A stretch of 64,000 nt of DNA, from positions 62,001 to 126,000 of the forward strand of contig NZ_JAFKIP010000007.1 in assembly GCF_017305435.1 (NCBI RefSeq), in the 5' to 3' direction. The translations under genes and the position numbers were made by a program. This document shows, in pieces, positions 16,504 to 25,235 of the stretch; position 1 is the first letter of the stretch; each line of letters begins with the position of its first letter. Source of the stretch: Microbacterium sp. Lineage in GTDB: Bacteria > Actinomycetota > Actinomycetes > Actinomycetales > Microbacteriaceae. A model generated the notes under the pieces. That model searched no databases, had not been told where the DNA came from, and saw only the letters and a list, made by a program, of their open reading frames with translations.

Positions 16504-17778
16504 ATGGAGCGTCGGACGGGTCGCAGCGCAGCGTCGCGGCTGTTCGTCGTCCTCCTGGCGGCGGCCGCCCTGCTCGCCCTCGCCGTCGCGGGCATGCTCG
16601 TCGCCGAGGGCCAGCGCGCCGCCGTGTCGGAGGCGGAGCGCGTGACGCGCGCGGTCGCGATCACCCTGACCGTCGACGACACCGTCCGCGCGGAGCTCGC
16701 CGCCGGTGACCGCGCCGCGGCGTCGGCGCGGCTGCAGCCGCTGGCGAAGACCGTGATGGACGACGCGCACGTGGACTTCGTGACGATCATGGATGCCGGC
16801 GGTATCCGCCTCACCCATCGCGACCCGCAGGAGATCGGCAAGAAGTACATCGGCACGATCCCCACCGCCTCCGAGCCGCTCACCGAGCAGTCCTCAGGGA
16901 CGCTCGGGCCGTCCGTCCGGACGATCGCGCCCGTCGTGGCGGACGGGAAGACCATCGGCTGGGTGTCCGTCGGCGTCACCCTGACCTCGCTGGCGGCCAG
17001 CCTGTCGCCCCGGATCGTGACGGCGGTCGCGGTCGGCGCGGCTCTCGTCGCGGCAGGTCTCGTCGGCGCGGCCCTCCTCGGCCGCGCCACGCGTCGCGTG
17101 GCCGGTGACCTCCCCGCCGGGAGCATCCGCGACACCCTGGCATCCGCCGAGTCGATGCGGACGCTCGGTGAGGCGCTGCGCGCGCAGACACATGAGCACG
17201 GCAACCGGATGCACACCGCCGTCGCCCTCATCGAACTGGGCCGGACGGCCGACGCGGTGGCGATCCTCACCGATTCCGCCCGACAGTCGCAGGCACTCGT
17301 CGATCAGGTCGCCGCGCGCACCGAGGGCGACCCGACCGTCGGCGCGCTCCTCCTCGGAAAGGCCTCCCAGGCGACGGAGCGCGGCGTGCGCTGGGAGGCG
17401 CACATCGACAGCGACGCGCCCCGGTCCGTGCTGTCCCCGATCGACGCCGTCGCACTCGTCGGCAACCTCATCGACAACGCGCTGGATGCCGCGGCCTCGG
17501 GCGACGAGCCGCGCTGGGTCCGCGTCGGTTTGGCCCGCACGCCGGAGGACGAGCTCGAGGTCGTGGTGTCGGACTCGGGCGCGGGCGTCCCGGACGCGCT
17601 GCGCGAGCGGATCTTCGAACGCGGCTTCTCGACGAAGCCGGCGGGCACGGAGGGACGCGGCGTCGGACTCGCACTCGTCCGCGAGATCGTCGACCAGGCG
17701 GGGGGATCCCTCGTCGTCGAGGGCGCCCCGCCGACGACGTTCCGCGTCGTCCTGCCGACTCCGGAGACGCACTCATGA
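16504..17778 (+). CDS. Sensor histidine kinase, CitA/DcuS-like, without cytoplasmic PAS
   Basis: 424 residues. A membrane segment (13-35) is followed by an extracytoplasmic PAS-like sensor (36-170) with IMDAGGIRLTHRDPQEIGKK, resembling the dicarboxylate/citrate sensors of DcuS and CitA. A second membrane segment (172-194), the phospho-acceptor His230 in LRAQTHEHGNRMH, the N box NLIDNALDA (321-329), DSGAGV and GRGVGLALV complete the kinase. The cytoplasmic PAS domain normally between TM2 and His is absent; only about 35 residues intervene. ATG 16504 is chosen; GTG 16495 is an alternative. The stop overlaps the regulator start. Confidence 0.87.
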   Translation: MERRTGRSAASRLFVVLLAAAALLALAVAGMLVAEGQRAAVSEAERVTRAVAITLTVDDTVRAELAAGDRAAASARLQPLAKTVMDDAHVDFVTIMDAGGIRLTHRDPQEIGKKYIGTIPTASEPLTEQSSGTLGPSVRTIAPVVADGKTIGWVSVGVTLTSLAASLSPRIVTAVAVGAALVAAGLVGAALLGRATRRVAGDLPAGSIRDTLASAESMRTLGEALRAQTHEHGNRMHTAVALIELGRTADAVAILTDSARQSQALVDQVAARTEGDPTVGALLLGKASQATERGVRWEAHIDSDAPRSVLSPIDAVALVGNLIDNALDAAASGDEPRWVRVGLARTPEDELEVVVSDSGAGVPDALRERIFERGFSTKPAGTEGRGVGLALVREIVDQAGGSLVVEGAPPTTFRVVLPTPETHS

Positions 17779-18470
17779 TCTCGGTCCTGCTCGTCGATGA
17801 CGAGGCCCTGACCCTCGACCTCCACCGCATGTACGTCGAACGGTGCGAGGGCTTTCGCGTGGTCGCCGAATGTGCGGGCGCGCGCGCCGCGGTGAGCGCG
17901 ATCCTCGACACCCCTCCCCCCGGCGGGATCGACCTGGTCCTCCTCGACATGACGATGCCCGACGGCACGGGCATCGACGTGCTGCGTCACATCCGCGCGC
18001 GGGCCGCCGCGGTCGACGTGATCGCGATCACCTCGGTGCGCGACGCTCAGGTCGTCCGGCAGGCCGTCGCCCTCGGAGCCGTGCAGTACCTCGTGAAGCC
18101 CTTCACGTTCGCCGTCTTCCGCGAACGCATGGAGCACTACCGCGCGTATCGCGAGCGGATGCTCCAGACCGCCGGCCTCGCGACGCAGACCGAGATCGAC
18201 CAGCTCGTCGGGAGTGTCCGCCCGACGGGGACCGTCCGGGTGCCGCAGCCACTGCCGAAGGGACTCTCCTCCGCGTCTCTCGCGCGCGTGACCACCGCCG
18301 TCCGAGACGCCGGCCCGCTGTCGTCGGTGGAGGCCGCCGAGCAGCTCGGGATGTCACGCGTCGCCGCCCGCCGCTACCTCGAACATCTCGCCGACGAGGG
18401 GCTCGTGGAGCGCGTTCCCCGCTACGGCGGCCGGGGTCGACCGGAGACCGAGTACCGCTGGCAGCGGTGA
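17775..18470 (+). CDS. Response regulator, CitB/DcuR type
   Basis: 231 residues. The receiver domain (1-120) has the acidic pair at 8-9, phospho-acceptor Asp58 in LVLLDMTMPDG and Lys108 in LVKPF. The C-terminal DNA-binding part has a helix-turn-helix, SSVEAAEQLGMSRVAARRYLEHL, as in CitB/DctR regulators. ATGA overlap with the kinase gene shows tight coupling. Its likely target is dctA, divergent from the pair, by analogy with DcuSR and CitAB systems that control C4-dicarboxylate or citrate uptake. Confidence 0.9.
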   Translation: MISVLLVDDEALTLDLHRMYVERCEGFRVVAECAGARAAVSAILDTPPPGGIDLVLLDMTMPDGTGIDVLRHIRARAAAVDVIAITSVRDAQVVRQAVALGAVQYLVKPFTFAVFRERMEHYRAYRERMLQTAGLATQTEIDQLVGSVRPTGTVRVPQPLPKGLSSASLARVTTAVRDAGPLSSVEAAEQLGMSRVAARRYLEHLADEGLVERVPRYGGRGRPETEYRWQR

Positions 18471-18512
18471 CGGCCCCGCCCGCACCGGCGACGTTGACGG
18501 CGCGCGCGTCCG

Positions 18513-20438
18513 TCAGCCGCGCGGCTCCGCGACCCGCCGACTCTCGCCGCCGCCGGGCAGCTCCACGTATCCCTCGTGCTTCGCGGTGAGGGCGTCGCCG
18601 GCCGTACGCCCGCGGACCCGCCGCCACGCCCACGGCAGGGCGTCGCGCGTGAGCCAGGCTCCGGGGGGCGGCACCTCCTCGTCGGCGTGCAGCGCGGCAT
18701 CCAGAGCGCCGAGCGCGTCGGCGTCGCGCACGCCGAGCGCGTGGGCGACGCGGTAGGCCAGCAGGCGATGTCCGTGCGAGCTCAGATGGACCTTGTCGTG
18801 CGCCCAGTTGCCGAGGTCCTCGATCCCCACGAGCTCCGCTCCGCCGACGAAGGTCGCGCCCTGTCTCGCCGCGACCTTCTGCAAGGCATCCGCATAGCGG
18901 ACGAACCGGCGCACGAGGAGCGCCGCCGGGCGCCGCTGCGGCAGGAACGGCGCGATGACGACCACCGCGGCGCCCTGTGCGCGCAGCGCCGCGACCGCCG
19001 TCTCGACCGCGCGCGCAAGCCCGTCGGGGTCGGCGGTGGCGCCGACGAGGTCGTTGGCTCCGATCAGCACGGTCGCGAGATCGGGGCGCAGCTCGATCGC
19101 CCGCGGGAGCTGCTCGGAGAGGAGATCGGCCACGCGCCGACTGCGGACGGCGAGGTTCGCGTAGCGCAACGGATGTGCGCTGCGCTCCGCGAGGATCGTG
19201 GCGAGTCGGTCGGCCCAGCCCCGCACCTCGCCGGCCGGCATGCGCGACGTGTCCCACAGCCCCTCGGTGATCGAGTCGCCGAGAGCCACGAACCGCCCCG
19301 GCGACGGCGCGGGCGGCGCGGCGACGGGGGTCGCCTCTCCCGCATTCTGCGCACGGGCGGTCTCGTAGTGCGCGACGAGCTCATCGACGAGCACCGGCCA
19401 TGTGCGCCCGTTCACGGCAGCACGTGCCGCCACGCCGAACGCGCGGCGCTTCGCCTCGTCGCCCGCGAGGTCGCTCACCCGCGCGCGCAGATCGTCCAGG
19501 TCACCCGGGCGGTACAGCCATCCGTCGACGCTGGAGCGGACGAGATCGACCGGCCCGCCGACGCCGGTCGCGACCACGGGCACACCGCTCGCGTGCGCCT
19601 CCTGGATCGTCTGGCCGAACGTCTCGCTCTCCCCGGGGTGGACGAACACGTCGAAGCTCGCGACGGCCTGGGCGAGTTCGAGACCGGAGAGATGCCCGCA
19701 GAAGAGGGCCTCCGGCATCCGCTGCTCGAGCCGTGAGCGCAGCGGACCGTCGCCGACGATGACGAGCCGGATGCCGGGAACCTCGCTCAGCGCGGCGAGG
19801 TCCTCCACCTGCTTCTCGGCGGCGAGGCGCCCCACGTACCCGACGATCACCCGGCCGGGCGCGATGTGCGCGCGCCACGCGTCACTGCGCCGTTCGGGAC
19901 GGAACCGCTCGGTGTCCACGCCACGCGCCCACAGGTGCGTGCGCGAGACGCCGAGCGCGTCGAGCTGACGCAGCGACGACGCCGACGGCGCGAGGGTCAG
20001 CGTCGCGCGCCGGTGCAGGCGCGCGACGTGCGCCGCCGTGAAGGCCGTCGCCCGCGGAAGCCCGTACCGCCGTGTGTACGCGACGACGTCGGTCTGGTAG
20101 ACCGCGACGGTGGGCAGGCGCAGGGACTCGGCAGCGGCGAGCGCGCGCCAGCCGAGAGCGAACGGCGACGCAAGATGCACGACGTCCGGTTCGAAGTCCC
20201 GCAGGATGCCGGCCAGCCGACCGGCGCGCGCGAGCGCTACCCGCACCTGCGGGTAGCCGGGCAGCGGCACCGACGGCAGCAGGGTGGCGTCCGTTCCGGT
20301 CGCCGCGCCGGGTGCGCCGGGTGCGATGATCAGGGTCTCGTGCCCGCGCTCCTCGAGATGGCGCACGGCATGGAGGACGGAGCCGGTGACCCCGTTCATA
20401 TGAGGCAGGAACGACTCGGCGACGAACGCGACTCTCAT
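18513..20438 (-). CDS. Fusion of GT4 glycosyltransferase and SGNH hydrolase
   Basis: One uninterrupted frame of 641 residues. Residues 1-362 form a GT4 retaining glycosyltransferase resembling actinobacterial GDP-mannose-dependent mannosyltransferases: AESFLPHMNGVTGSV, GYVGRLAAEKQVEDL, and the EX7E motif at 270-280. A Pro/Ala linker (365-382) leads to an SGNH/GDSL hydrolase: GDSITEG with Ser389, GAND with Asn462, and DKVHLSSHG with Asp548 and His551. A chemical link between the two (glycosylation plus deacylation or acyl transfer on cell-wall glycolipid) is inference. ATG 20438 is where homology starts; a 10-residue upstream extension is ignored. Confidence 0.85.
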   Translation of the reverse strand: MRVAFVAESFLPHMNGVTGSVLHAVRHLEERGHETLIIAPGAPGAATGTDATLLPSVPLPGYPQVRVALARAGRLAGILRDFEPDVVHLASPFALGWRALAAAESLRLPTVAVYQTDVVAYTRRYGLPRATAFTAAHVARLHRRATLTLAPSASSLRQLDALGVSRTHLWARGVDTERFRPERRSDAWRAHIAPGRVIVGYVGRLAAEKQVEDLAALSEVPGIRLVIVGDGPLRSRLEQRMPEALFCGHLSGLELAQAVASFDVFVHPGESETFGQTIQEAHASGVPVVATGVGGPVDLVRSSVDGWLYRPGDLDDLRARVSDLAGDEAKRRAFGVAARAAVNGRTWPVLVDELVAHYETARAQNAGEATPVAAPPAPSPGRFVALGDSITEGLWDTSRMPAGEVRGWADRLATILAERSAHPLRYANLAVRSRRVADLLSEQLPRAIELRPDLATVLIGANDLVGATADPDGLARAVETAVAALRAQGAAVVVIAPFLPQRRPAALLVRRFVRYADALQKVAARQGATFVGGAELVGIEDLGNWAHDKVHLSSHGHRLLAYRVAHALGVRDADALGALDAALHADEEVPPPGAWLTRDALPWAWRRVRGRTAGDALTAKHEGYVELPGGGESRRVAEPRG

Positions 20439-20589
20439 GAGTCCAGCGTCGCGCTGCGCGGCTCCCACGACATCGCGGCGCAGGCCTCATCGCCGAGTCT
20501 TCGCCGGATGCTCCCCTGCCGGACACCTGCGTGTCGCTTGGGACGACGCCGTTTTCACGCCGTTCATGCGCACGTGGTAGGCAGGTCGA

Positions 20590-21231
20590 GTGATCGCCCC
20601 GTGGCTGGAGTCCCTCGCCGCGTCGCCGTGGGCGCTCGTCCTGATGTTCGCACTGGTCGTCGCGGACGCGCTGCTCGTGGTCGTCCCCGGTGAGGCCGCG
20701 GTGACGGCGTTCGGCGCCCTCGCCATCGCACACGGCACCCCTCCCCTGTGGGCGGTGATCGTCGTCGCGGCATCCGCAGCGCTCTGCGGCGATGCGCTCT
20801 GCTACCTCGTCGGCCGCACCGTCGGAACGACGCGGTGGGCCTGGATGCGCGGTCCGCGCGTCCAGGCGGCATTCGCGTGGGCGGCTCGGCGGCTCGACGG
20901 GAACGCCGCTGTCGTCCTGTTCACGGCGCGTTTCATCCCCTTCGCGCGCCTCGCCGTCGGCGTCACAGCGGGCGCGACGGGCGTCCGGGCGGCACGCTTC
21001 TTTCCGCTCGCCGCGTGTGCGGCGACGGCGTGGGCGGCATATCAGGCGCTCGTCGGCGCGGTGATCGCCGCGATCGTCCCGGGCGGCCCGGTCGTCGTCG
21101 TGGCGGTGTCCGTCGCGGTCGCCATCGCCTTCGGCATGACGATCGACGCGCTACTCGCGCGGAGGGTCGGCCCTCAGGTGCCGAGTGCGTCCGCCGTCCA
21201 GTCGCGTGGTCCGTCGGAGCCGGCCGGGTAG
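20590..21231 (+). CDS. DedA family membrane protein
   Basis: 213 residues, starting at GTG 20590 (TAGGCA lies 6 nt upstream). It has four to five hydrophobic segments and the DedA/SNARE-associated signatures: VVPGEAAV, GDALCYLVGRTVG, and FTARFIPFARLAVGVTAGATGV with the conserved R-x-x-P. DedA proteins are inner-membrane flippases or transport-related proteins for lipid carriers and cation homeostasis. The last 58 nt overlap the convergent G6PDH-like gene, and the C-terminal tail is low-complexity. Confidence 0.86.
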   Translation: MIAPWLESLAASPWALVLMFALVVADALLVVVPGEAAVTAFGALAIAHGTPPLWAVIVVAASAALCGDALCYLVGRTVGTTRWAWMRGPRVQAAFAWAARRLDGNAAVVLFTARFIPFARLAVGVTAGATGVRAARFFPLAACAATAWAAYQALVGAVIAAIVPGGPVVVVAVSVAVAIAFGMTIDALLARRVGPQVPSASAVQSRGPSEPAG

Positions 21232-22553
21232 TCCTCGATCGGCACCTCGCCGCGACGCCAGGCGTCGCGGATCGGCTGCACGATCCGCCAGCACTCCTCG
21301 GCGGCGTCACCGCGCACGGACAGCATCGCGTCACCGTCGAGGATCGCCGCGAGCACCTCCACGTAGGCGCGGTGGGACCCCAACCCGAGGTCGGCCTCGA
21401 GCGTCGCCCGGTGCAGCGCGAAGGGATCGTCGCCGCCGTTGACCGAGACCTCGAGGGCGAGGCGATCGGGCCCCAGCGAGATGCGGACGACTCCGCCGCT
21501 CGCGTCGCCCGTGAACCCCGTCGGCAGGTGGCGCACGGGACGCAGCACCACCGTGATCTCAGCCGTCTGCGCGCCGAGCGCCTTGCCGGAGCGAAGCGTG
21601 AACGGCACCCCCGCCCAGCGGGCGTTACGCACCTCGAAGACGACCTGAGCGAGCGTCTCCGTCTCGAGCGCGGGATCGACGCCGGGCTCGTCGACGTAGG
21701 CGGGGAGGTCCTCACCGCCCGCCCGCCCCGCGGTGTAGCGGGCGCGGTGCGAGAAGCGCACCGGGTTGTCCTCCCAGACGTGTACGGCCCGGAGGACGGC
21801 CGCGGTCGCCGAGCGCACGTCCTCGGCCGACAGCGCCGCGGGCGGCTCCATCGCGAGGACGGCGAGCACCTGCAGCAGATGGCTCTGGATCATGTCGTCG
21901 AGTGCGCCCGCGTGATCGTAGAACGCGGCGCGCCCCTCGAGACCGAGCGTCTCGTCGAAGCGGATCTCGACACGGTCGACGTGCTCGGCGGACCAGATCG
22001 CCTCGAACACGCGGTTCGCGAAGCGCACGCCGAGGATGTCGAGGACCGTCGAGCGCCCGAGGAAGTGATCCACGCGGAAGATGCGCTCCTCGGGCAGGAG
22101 CGCGGCGAGGATGCCGTTCAGCTTGCGCGCGCTCTCCTCGTCATCGCCGAACGGCTTCTCCAGCGCGAGGATCGCGTCGGCGGGGAGATCTCCCGGCGAG
22201 AGCGCCGCGCACGCCGTCGCGGCAGCGGCGGGCGGCACGGCGAAGTACAGCACGAGGCGCCCCTCTGGAGCGTCCCGGATCACGCGGCGCAACCCCGGCG
22301 CCGTCGTCGCATCGACGGAGAGGTACGGGGTGGATGCCACGGAGGCGAACGCCTCCTCGGCGCCGGCCTCGCGGAAGGCATCGCGCACGCGCCGCCGCCA
22401 CTGCGCATCGCTGAGCTCGGTCCGTCCCGCTCCGACGAGATGGATGCGCCGGTCGGGTTGCGCCTGCAGCAACTCGGCGAGCGCCGGCAGCAGGAGCCGC
22501 CGGGTCAGGTCGCCGCTCGCACCGATGATCACCAGGGTCTGCTCACCGCTCAT
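21174..22553 (-). CDS. Glucose-6-phosphate dehydrogenase-like protein, divergent
   Basis: About 459 residues with the G6PDH fold: nucleotide motif IIGASGDLTRR, EKPFGDD, RVDHFLGR in place of the usual R(I/V)DHYLGK, FANRVFEAIW, and DDMIQSHLLQVLAVLAMEPP. The active-site His in DHF is kept, but the following Lys is Arg. The protein is shorter than standard enzymes by 30-50 residues. It should oxidise glucose 6-phosphate or a related sugar phosphate; altered substrate or cofactor use is possible. ATG 22553 with TATCGT 7 nt upstream is preferred over the GTG 9 nt earlier. It is divergent from the GH15 gene across 53 bp. Confidence 0.82.
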   Translation of the reverse strand: MSGEQTLVIIGASGDLTRRLLLPALAELLQAQPDRRIHLVGAGRTELSDAQWRRRVRDAFREAGAEEAFASVASTPYLSVDATTAPGLRRVIRDAPEGRLVLYFAVPPAAAATACAALSPGDLPADAILALEKPFGDDEESARKLNGILAALLPEERIFRVDHFLGRSTVLDILGVRFANRVFEAIWSAEHVDRVEIRFDETLGLEGRAAFYDHAGALDDMIQSHLLQVLAVLAMEPPAALSAEDVRSATAAVLRAVHVWEDNPVRFSHRARYTAGRAGGEDLPAYVDEPGVDPALETETLAQVVFEVRNARWAGVPFTLRSGKALGAQTAEITVVLRPVRHLPTGFTGDASGGVVRISLGPDRLALEVSVNGGDDPFALHRATLEADLGLGSHRAYVEVLAAILDGDAMLSVRGDAAEECWRIVQPIRDAWRRGEVPIEDYPAGSDGPRDWTADALGT

Positions 22554-22606
22554 GCCGCCCACGATAGGCCCGCGCGCCGCCCGCGCGCAGGGGGCAGAAT
22601 CGACAC

Positions 22607-24409
22607 GTGCCGGTCAGCTACACTCCCCCGCCCCTCGCGGACTACGCCCTCCTCAGCAACAGCCGTACCGCGGCCCTCGTCTCGCGGGGCGGCGCGGTCG
22701 ACTGGTTGTGCCTGCCGCGCTTCGACGCGGCGTCGGTGTTCGGAGCCCTCCTCGGCGGCGCCGAGCAGGGGCAGTGGCTGCTGCGTCCCGCGGATCCCGG
22801 TGCGCGCGCAGAGCGCCGGTACGACGGCGACACGTTCACGCTCGTGACACGGTGGACGACCGCCACCGGCGTCGCCGAGGTGCGCGACTGCCTCATCGTC
22901 CCGCCGCACGGCCACGAGCCGGACCACCGGGTCGATCTCGTGCGGCGGATCGTCGGCGTCGGCGGCGTCGTGACGTTCGCGCAGGAGCTGCGCCTTCGCT
23001 TCGACTACGCCCGCGCCCTGCCGTGGCTGCGACAGACCGGCGATGTCGACGCTCCGGAGCTGACGGCCATCGCCGGACCGGATGCCGTCGTCCTGCGGGG
23101 AGCCCAGGTGGATGCCTCCGACCACGTCCACCGCGGCGAGATCGCCGTCACGGCGGGCGAGACGCGCGACCTCGTGCTGACGTGGCATCCGTCACACCGC
23201 CCCGCGCCCGCGCCGCTCGATGTCGACGACGCCATCGCACATACCGAGGACTGGTGGGCGCAGTGGGCTGCGCACATCCGCGTCGAGGGCCCCCACCGCG
23301 ACGTCGTCGTCCGCTCCCTGCTGACACTCCGCGCTCTCACCCACCGCGACACCGGCGGGATCATCGCGGCACCGACGACATCGCTGCCCGAGCAGTTCCA
23401 GGGTGCACGCAACTGGGACTACCGGTATGTGTGGCTGCGGGACGCCTCGCTCACGATCGAGGTCCTCCTCGCGCACGGGTTCCAGCACGTCGTGGAGCAC
23501 TGGCGGCTCTGGCTGCTGCGCGCCATCGCGGGCGACCCCGCCGATCTGCAGATCGTGTACGGCATCGCGGGCGAGCGGGATCTCCTCGAGCGGGAGCTCC
23601 CGTCGCTCCCGGGCTACCGGGGAGCCGCGCCGGTGCGCATCGGCAACGGCGCGGCGACCCAGTACCAGGCCGACGTCATCGGCGAGGTCCTCTCCGCGCT
23701 CGCGGCGGCGCGCGACGACGGTGCGCCCGAGGCGGAGCTGTCCTGGCCGCTCGAGCGCGCGCTCCTGCGCCGCGCGGAGGCGCATCTCGACGAGCCGGAC
23801 CGCGGCATCTGGGAGATCCGCGGCAACCCCCGCATGTTCACGCACTCCCGCGCGATGGTGTGGGCAGCGTTCGACCGCGGCATCCGGGGCGTGCGCGCTC
23901 ACGGCTTGACCGGGCCGGTGACGCGCTGGGAGGAGATCCGCGCGCGCCTGCGCGAGGAGATCGACAGCCGGGGTGTGAGCCGTGACGGGCACTTCGTCCA
24001 GCACCGCGACACGGATGCCGTGGACGCGTCCCTCCTGCTCCTGCCGATCTACGGATTCTGCGCACCCGACGACCCGCGCATGCTCGCGACCGTCGCCGAG
24101 ATCGAGCGCACGCTCATGCCGGACGGACTCGTCCTGCGCTATCGCACCGAGTCGGGCGTCGACGGGCTGGACGGAGAGGAGAACCCGTTCCTCGCCTGCT
24201 CGCTGTGGCTCGTGGAGCAGTACGCGGCGACGGGGCGTGCGGCCGACGCGCGTGCGCTGCTCGACCGCGTCTGCGCCTGCGCGAACGATGTGGGGCTCTT
24301 CTCCGAAGAGTTCGACGTGCGCGCGGGGCGCCAGGCGGGGAACATGCCGCAGGCGCTCACCCACCTCGCCCTCGTCCGCGCGGCCACCGCCGTCAGCCGC
24401 ACCGACTGA
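22607..24409 (+). CDS. Glycoside hydrolase family 15 protein (glucoamylase/trehalase-like)
   Basis: 600 residues. An N-terminal beta-sandwich (LADYALLSNSRTAALVSRGG, VDWLCLPRFDAASVF) is followed by the (alpha/alpha)6 barrel with GARNWDYRYVWLRDA, YRGAAPVRIGNGAATQYQADVIGEV and VGLFSEEFD, which should contain the catalytic acid and base. Bacterial proteins of this type cleave trehalose or alpha-glucans; the exact substrate is uncertain. No signal peptide, so cytoplasmic. GTG 22607 has CAGAAT exactly 6 nt upstream. The neighbour G6PDH-like gene would use the glucose 6-phosphate formed downstream of such an enzyme. Confidence 0.88.
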   Translation: MPVSYTPPPLADYALLSNSRTAALVSRGGAVDWLCLPRFDAASVFGALLGGAEQGQWLLRPADPGARAERRYDGDTFTLVTRWTTATGVAEVRDCLIVPPHGHEPDHRVDLVRRIVGVGGVVTFAQELRLRFDYARALPWLRQTGDVDAPELTAIAGPDAVVLRGAQVDASDHVHRGEIAVTAGETRDLVLTWHPSHRPAPAPLDVDDAIAHTEDWWAQWAAHIRVEGPHRDVVVRSLLTLRALTHRDTGGIIAAPTTSLPEQFQGARNWDYRYVWLRDASLTIEVLLAHGFQHVVEHWRLWLLRAIAGDPADLQIVYGIAGERDLLERELPSLPGYRGAAPVRIGNGAATQYQADVIGEVLSALAAARDDGAPEAELSWPLERALLRRAEAHLDEPDRGIWEIRGNPRMFTHSRAMVWAAFDRGIRGVRAHGLTGPVTRWEEIRARLREEIDSRGVSRDGHFVQHRDTDAVDASLLLLPIYGFCAPDDPRMLATVAEIERTLMPDGLVLRYRTESGVDGLDGEENPFLACSLWLVEQYAATGRAADARALLDRVCACANDVGLFSEEFDVRAGRQAGNMPQALTHLALVRAATAVSRTD

Positions 24410-24476
24410 CACGCGAGACGACGGGTTCCGGTGGGGCATGGCCGGGAGGCGTGCGCGCCTGCCGGACAATGGAGAC

Positions 24477-25211
24477 GTGACCCGACTCCCCCGCATCGCC
24501 ATGCCCGCCCGCCTCTCCGACGCCGAGGGCGCCGATGCCCGCGTCGGCCTCGCGAACGCGATCTTCGACGACGTCGCCGCGCTCGTCCGCGCCGAGGAAC
24601 TCGACGTCGTCGTGGTGCGGGACGCCGACCTCGCGGGCTTCGACGGGGTCGTCCTCCCCGGCGGCGGCGACATCGATCCCGCGCGGTACGGCGGCGACAC
24701 CGCGGCATCCGTGTACGACGTCAATCCGGCGCAGGACGACCTCGACCTCGCCGTCGTCGCCGCGGCCGTCACCGCGGGCCTGCCGATCCTCGGAGTGTGC
24801 CGCGGACTCCAGGTGTTGAACGTCGCGTTCGGGGGCACGCTCATCGAGGACATCGCGGCGGGCGAGGGCGTCGCGGCTGTGCGGCACACGCCCGGCGACG
24901 ACGGCTGCGGCGCGCTCGAGTGGACGTGGCATCCCGTCACGATCGCGAGCCCGTCTCGACTGCATGCCGAAGTGGATGCCGACGAGATCGCGGTCGCGTC
25001 GGGCCACCATCAGGCGATCCGCGCCCTCGGGGAGGGACTGCGCGCGACGGCGGTCGCCGCCGACGGCATCGTCGAGGCCGTCGAGCACGTGGAGCTGCCG
25101 ATCATCGCCGTGCAGTGGCATCCCGAAGCCGAGGGGACCCCCGCGCATCTCGCGGGAGCCCCCTTCGCCGTCTTCGCCGACCTCGTGCGCGCCCGGCCCG
25201 TCAGGCGGTGA
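24477..25211 (+). CDS. Class I glutamine amidotransferase-like (PuuD family)
   Basis: About 244 residues of the gamma-glutamyl-gamma-aminobutyrate hydrolase family. Present are VLPGGGDIDPARY, the nucleophile cysteine in GVCRGLQVLNVAFGG, and the catalytic His/Glu in VQWHPEAEGT. Such enzymes cleave gamma-glutamyl amides, for example in putrescine degradation. No other putrescine genes are nearby, so the substrate remains open. GTG 24477 is chosen because homology begins at RLPRIAMPARLS and GACAAT lies 6 nt upstream. An ATG at 24438 would add 13 residues. Confidence 0.85.
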   Translation: MTRLPRIAMPARLSDAEGADARVGLANAIFDDVAALVRAEELDVVVVRDADLAGFDGVVLPGGGDIDPARYGGDTAASVYDVNPAQDDLDLAVVAAAVTAGLPILGVCRGLQVLNVAFGGTLIEDIAAGEGVAAVRHTPGDDGCGALEWTWHPVTIASPSRLHAEVDADEIAVASGHHQAIRALGEGLRATAVAADGIVEAVEHVELPIIAVQWHPEAEGTPAHLAGAPFAVFADLVRARPVRR

Positions 25212-25235
25212 GGTCCGCCCCGTCAGGCCGTGAGA

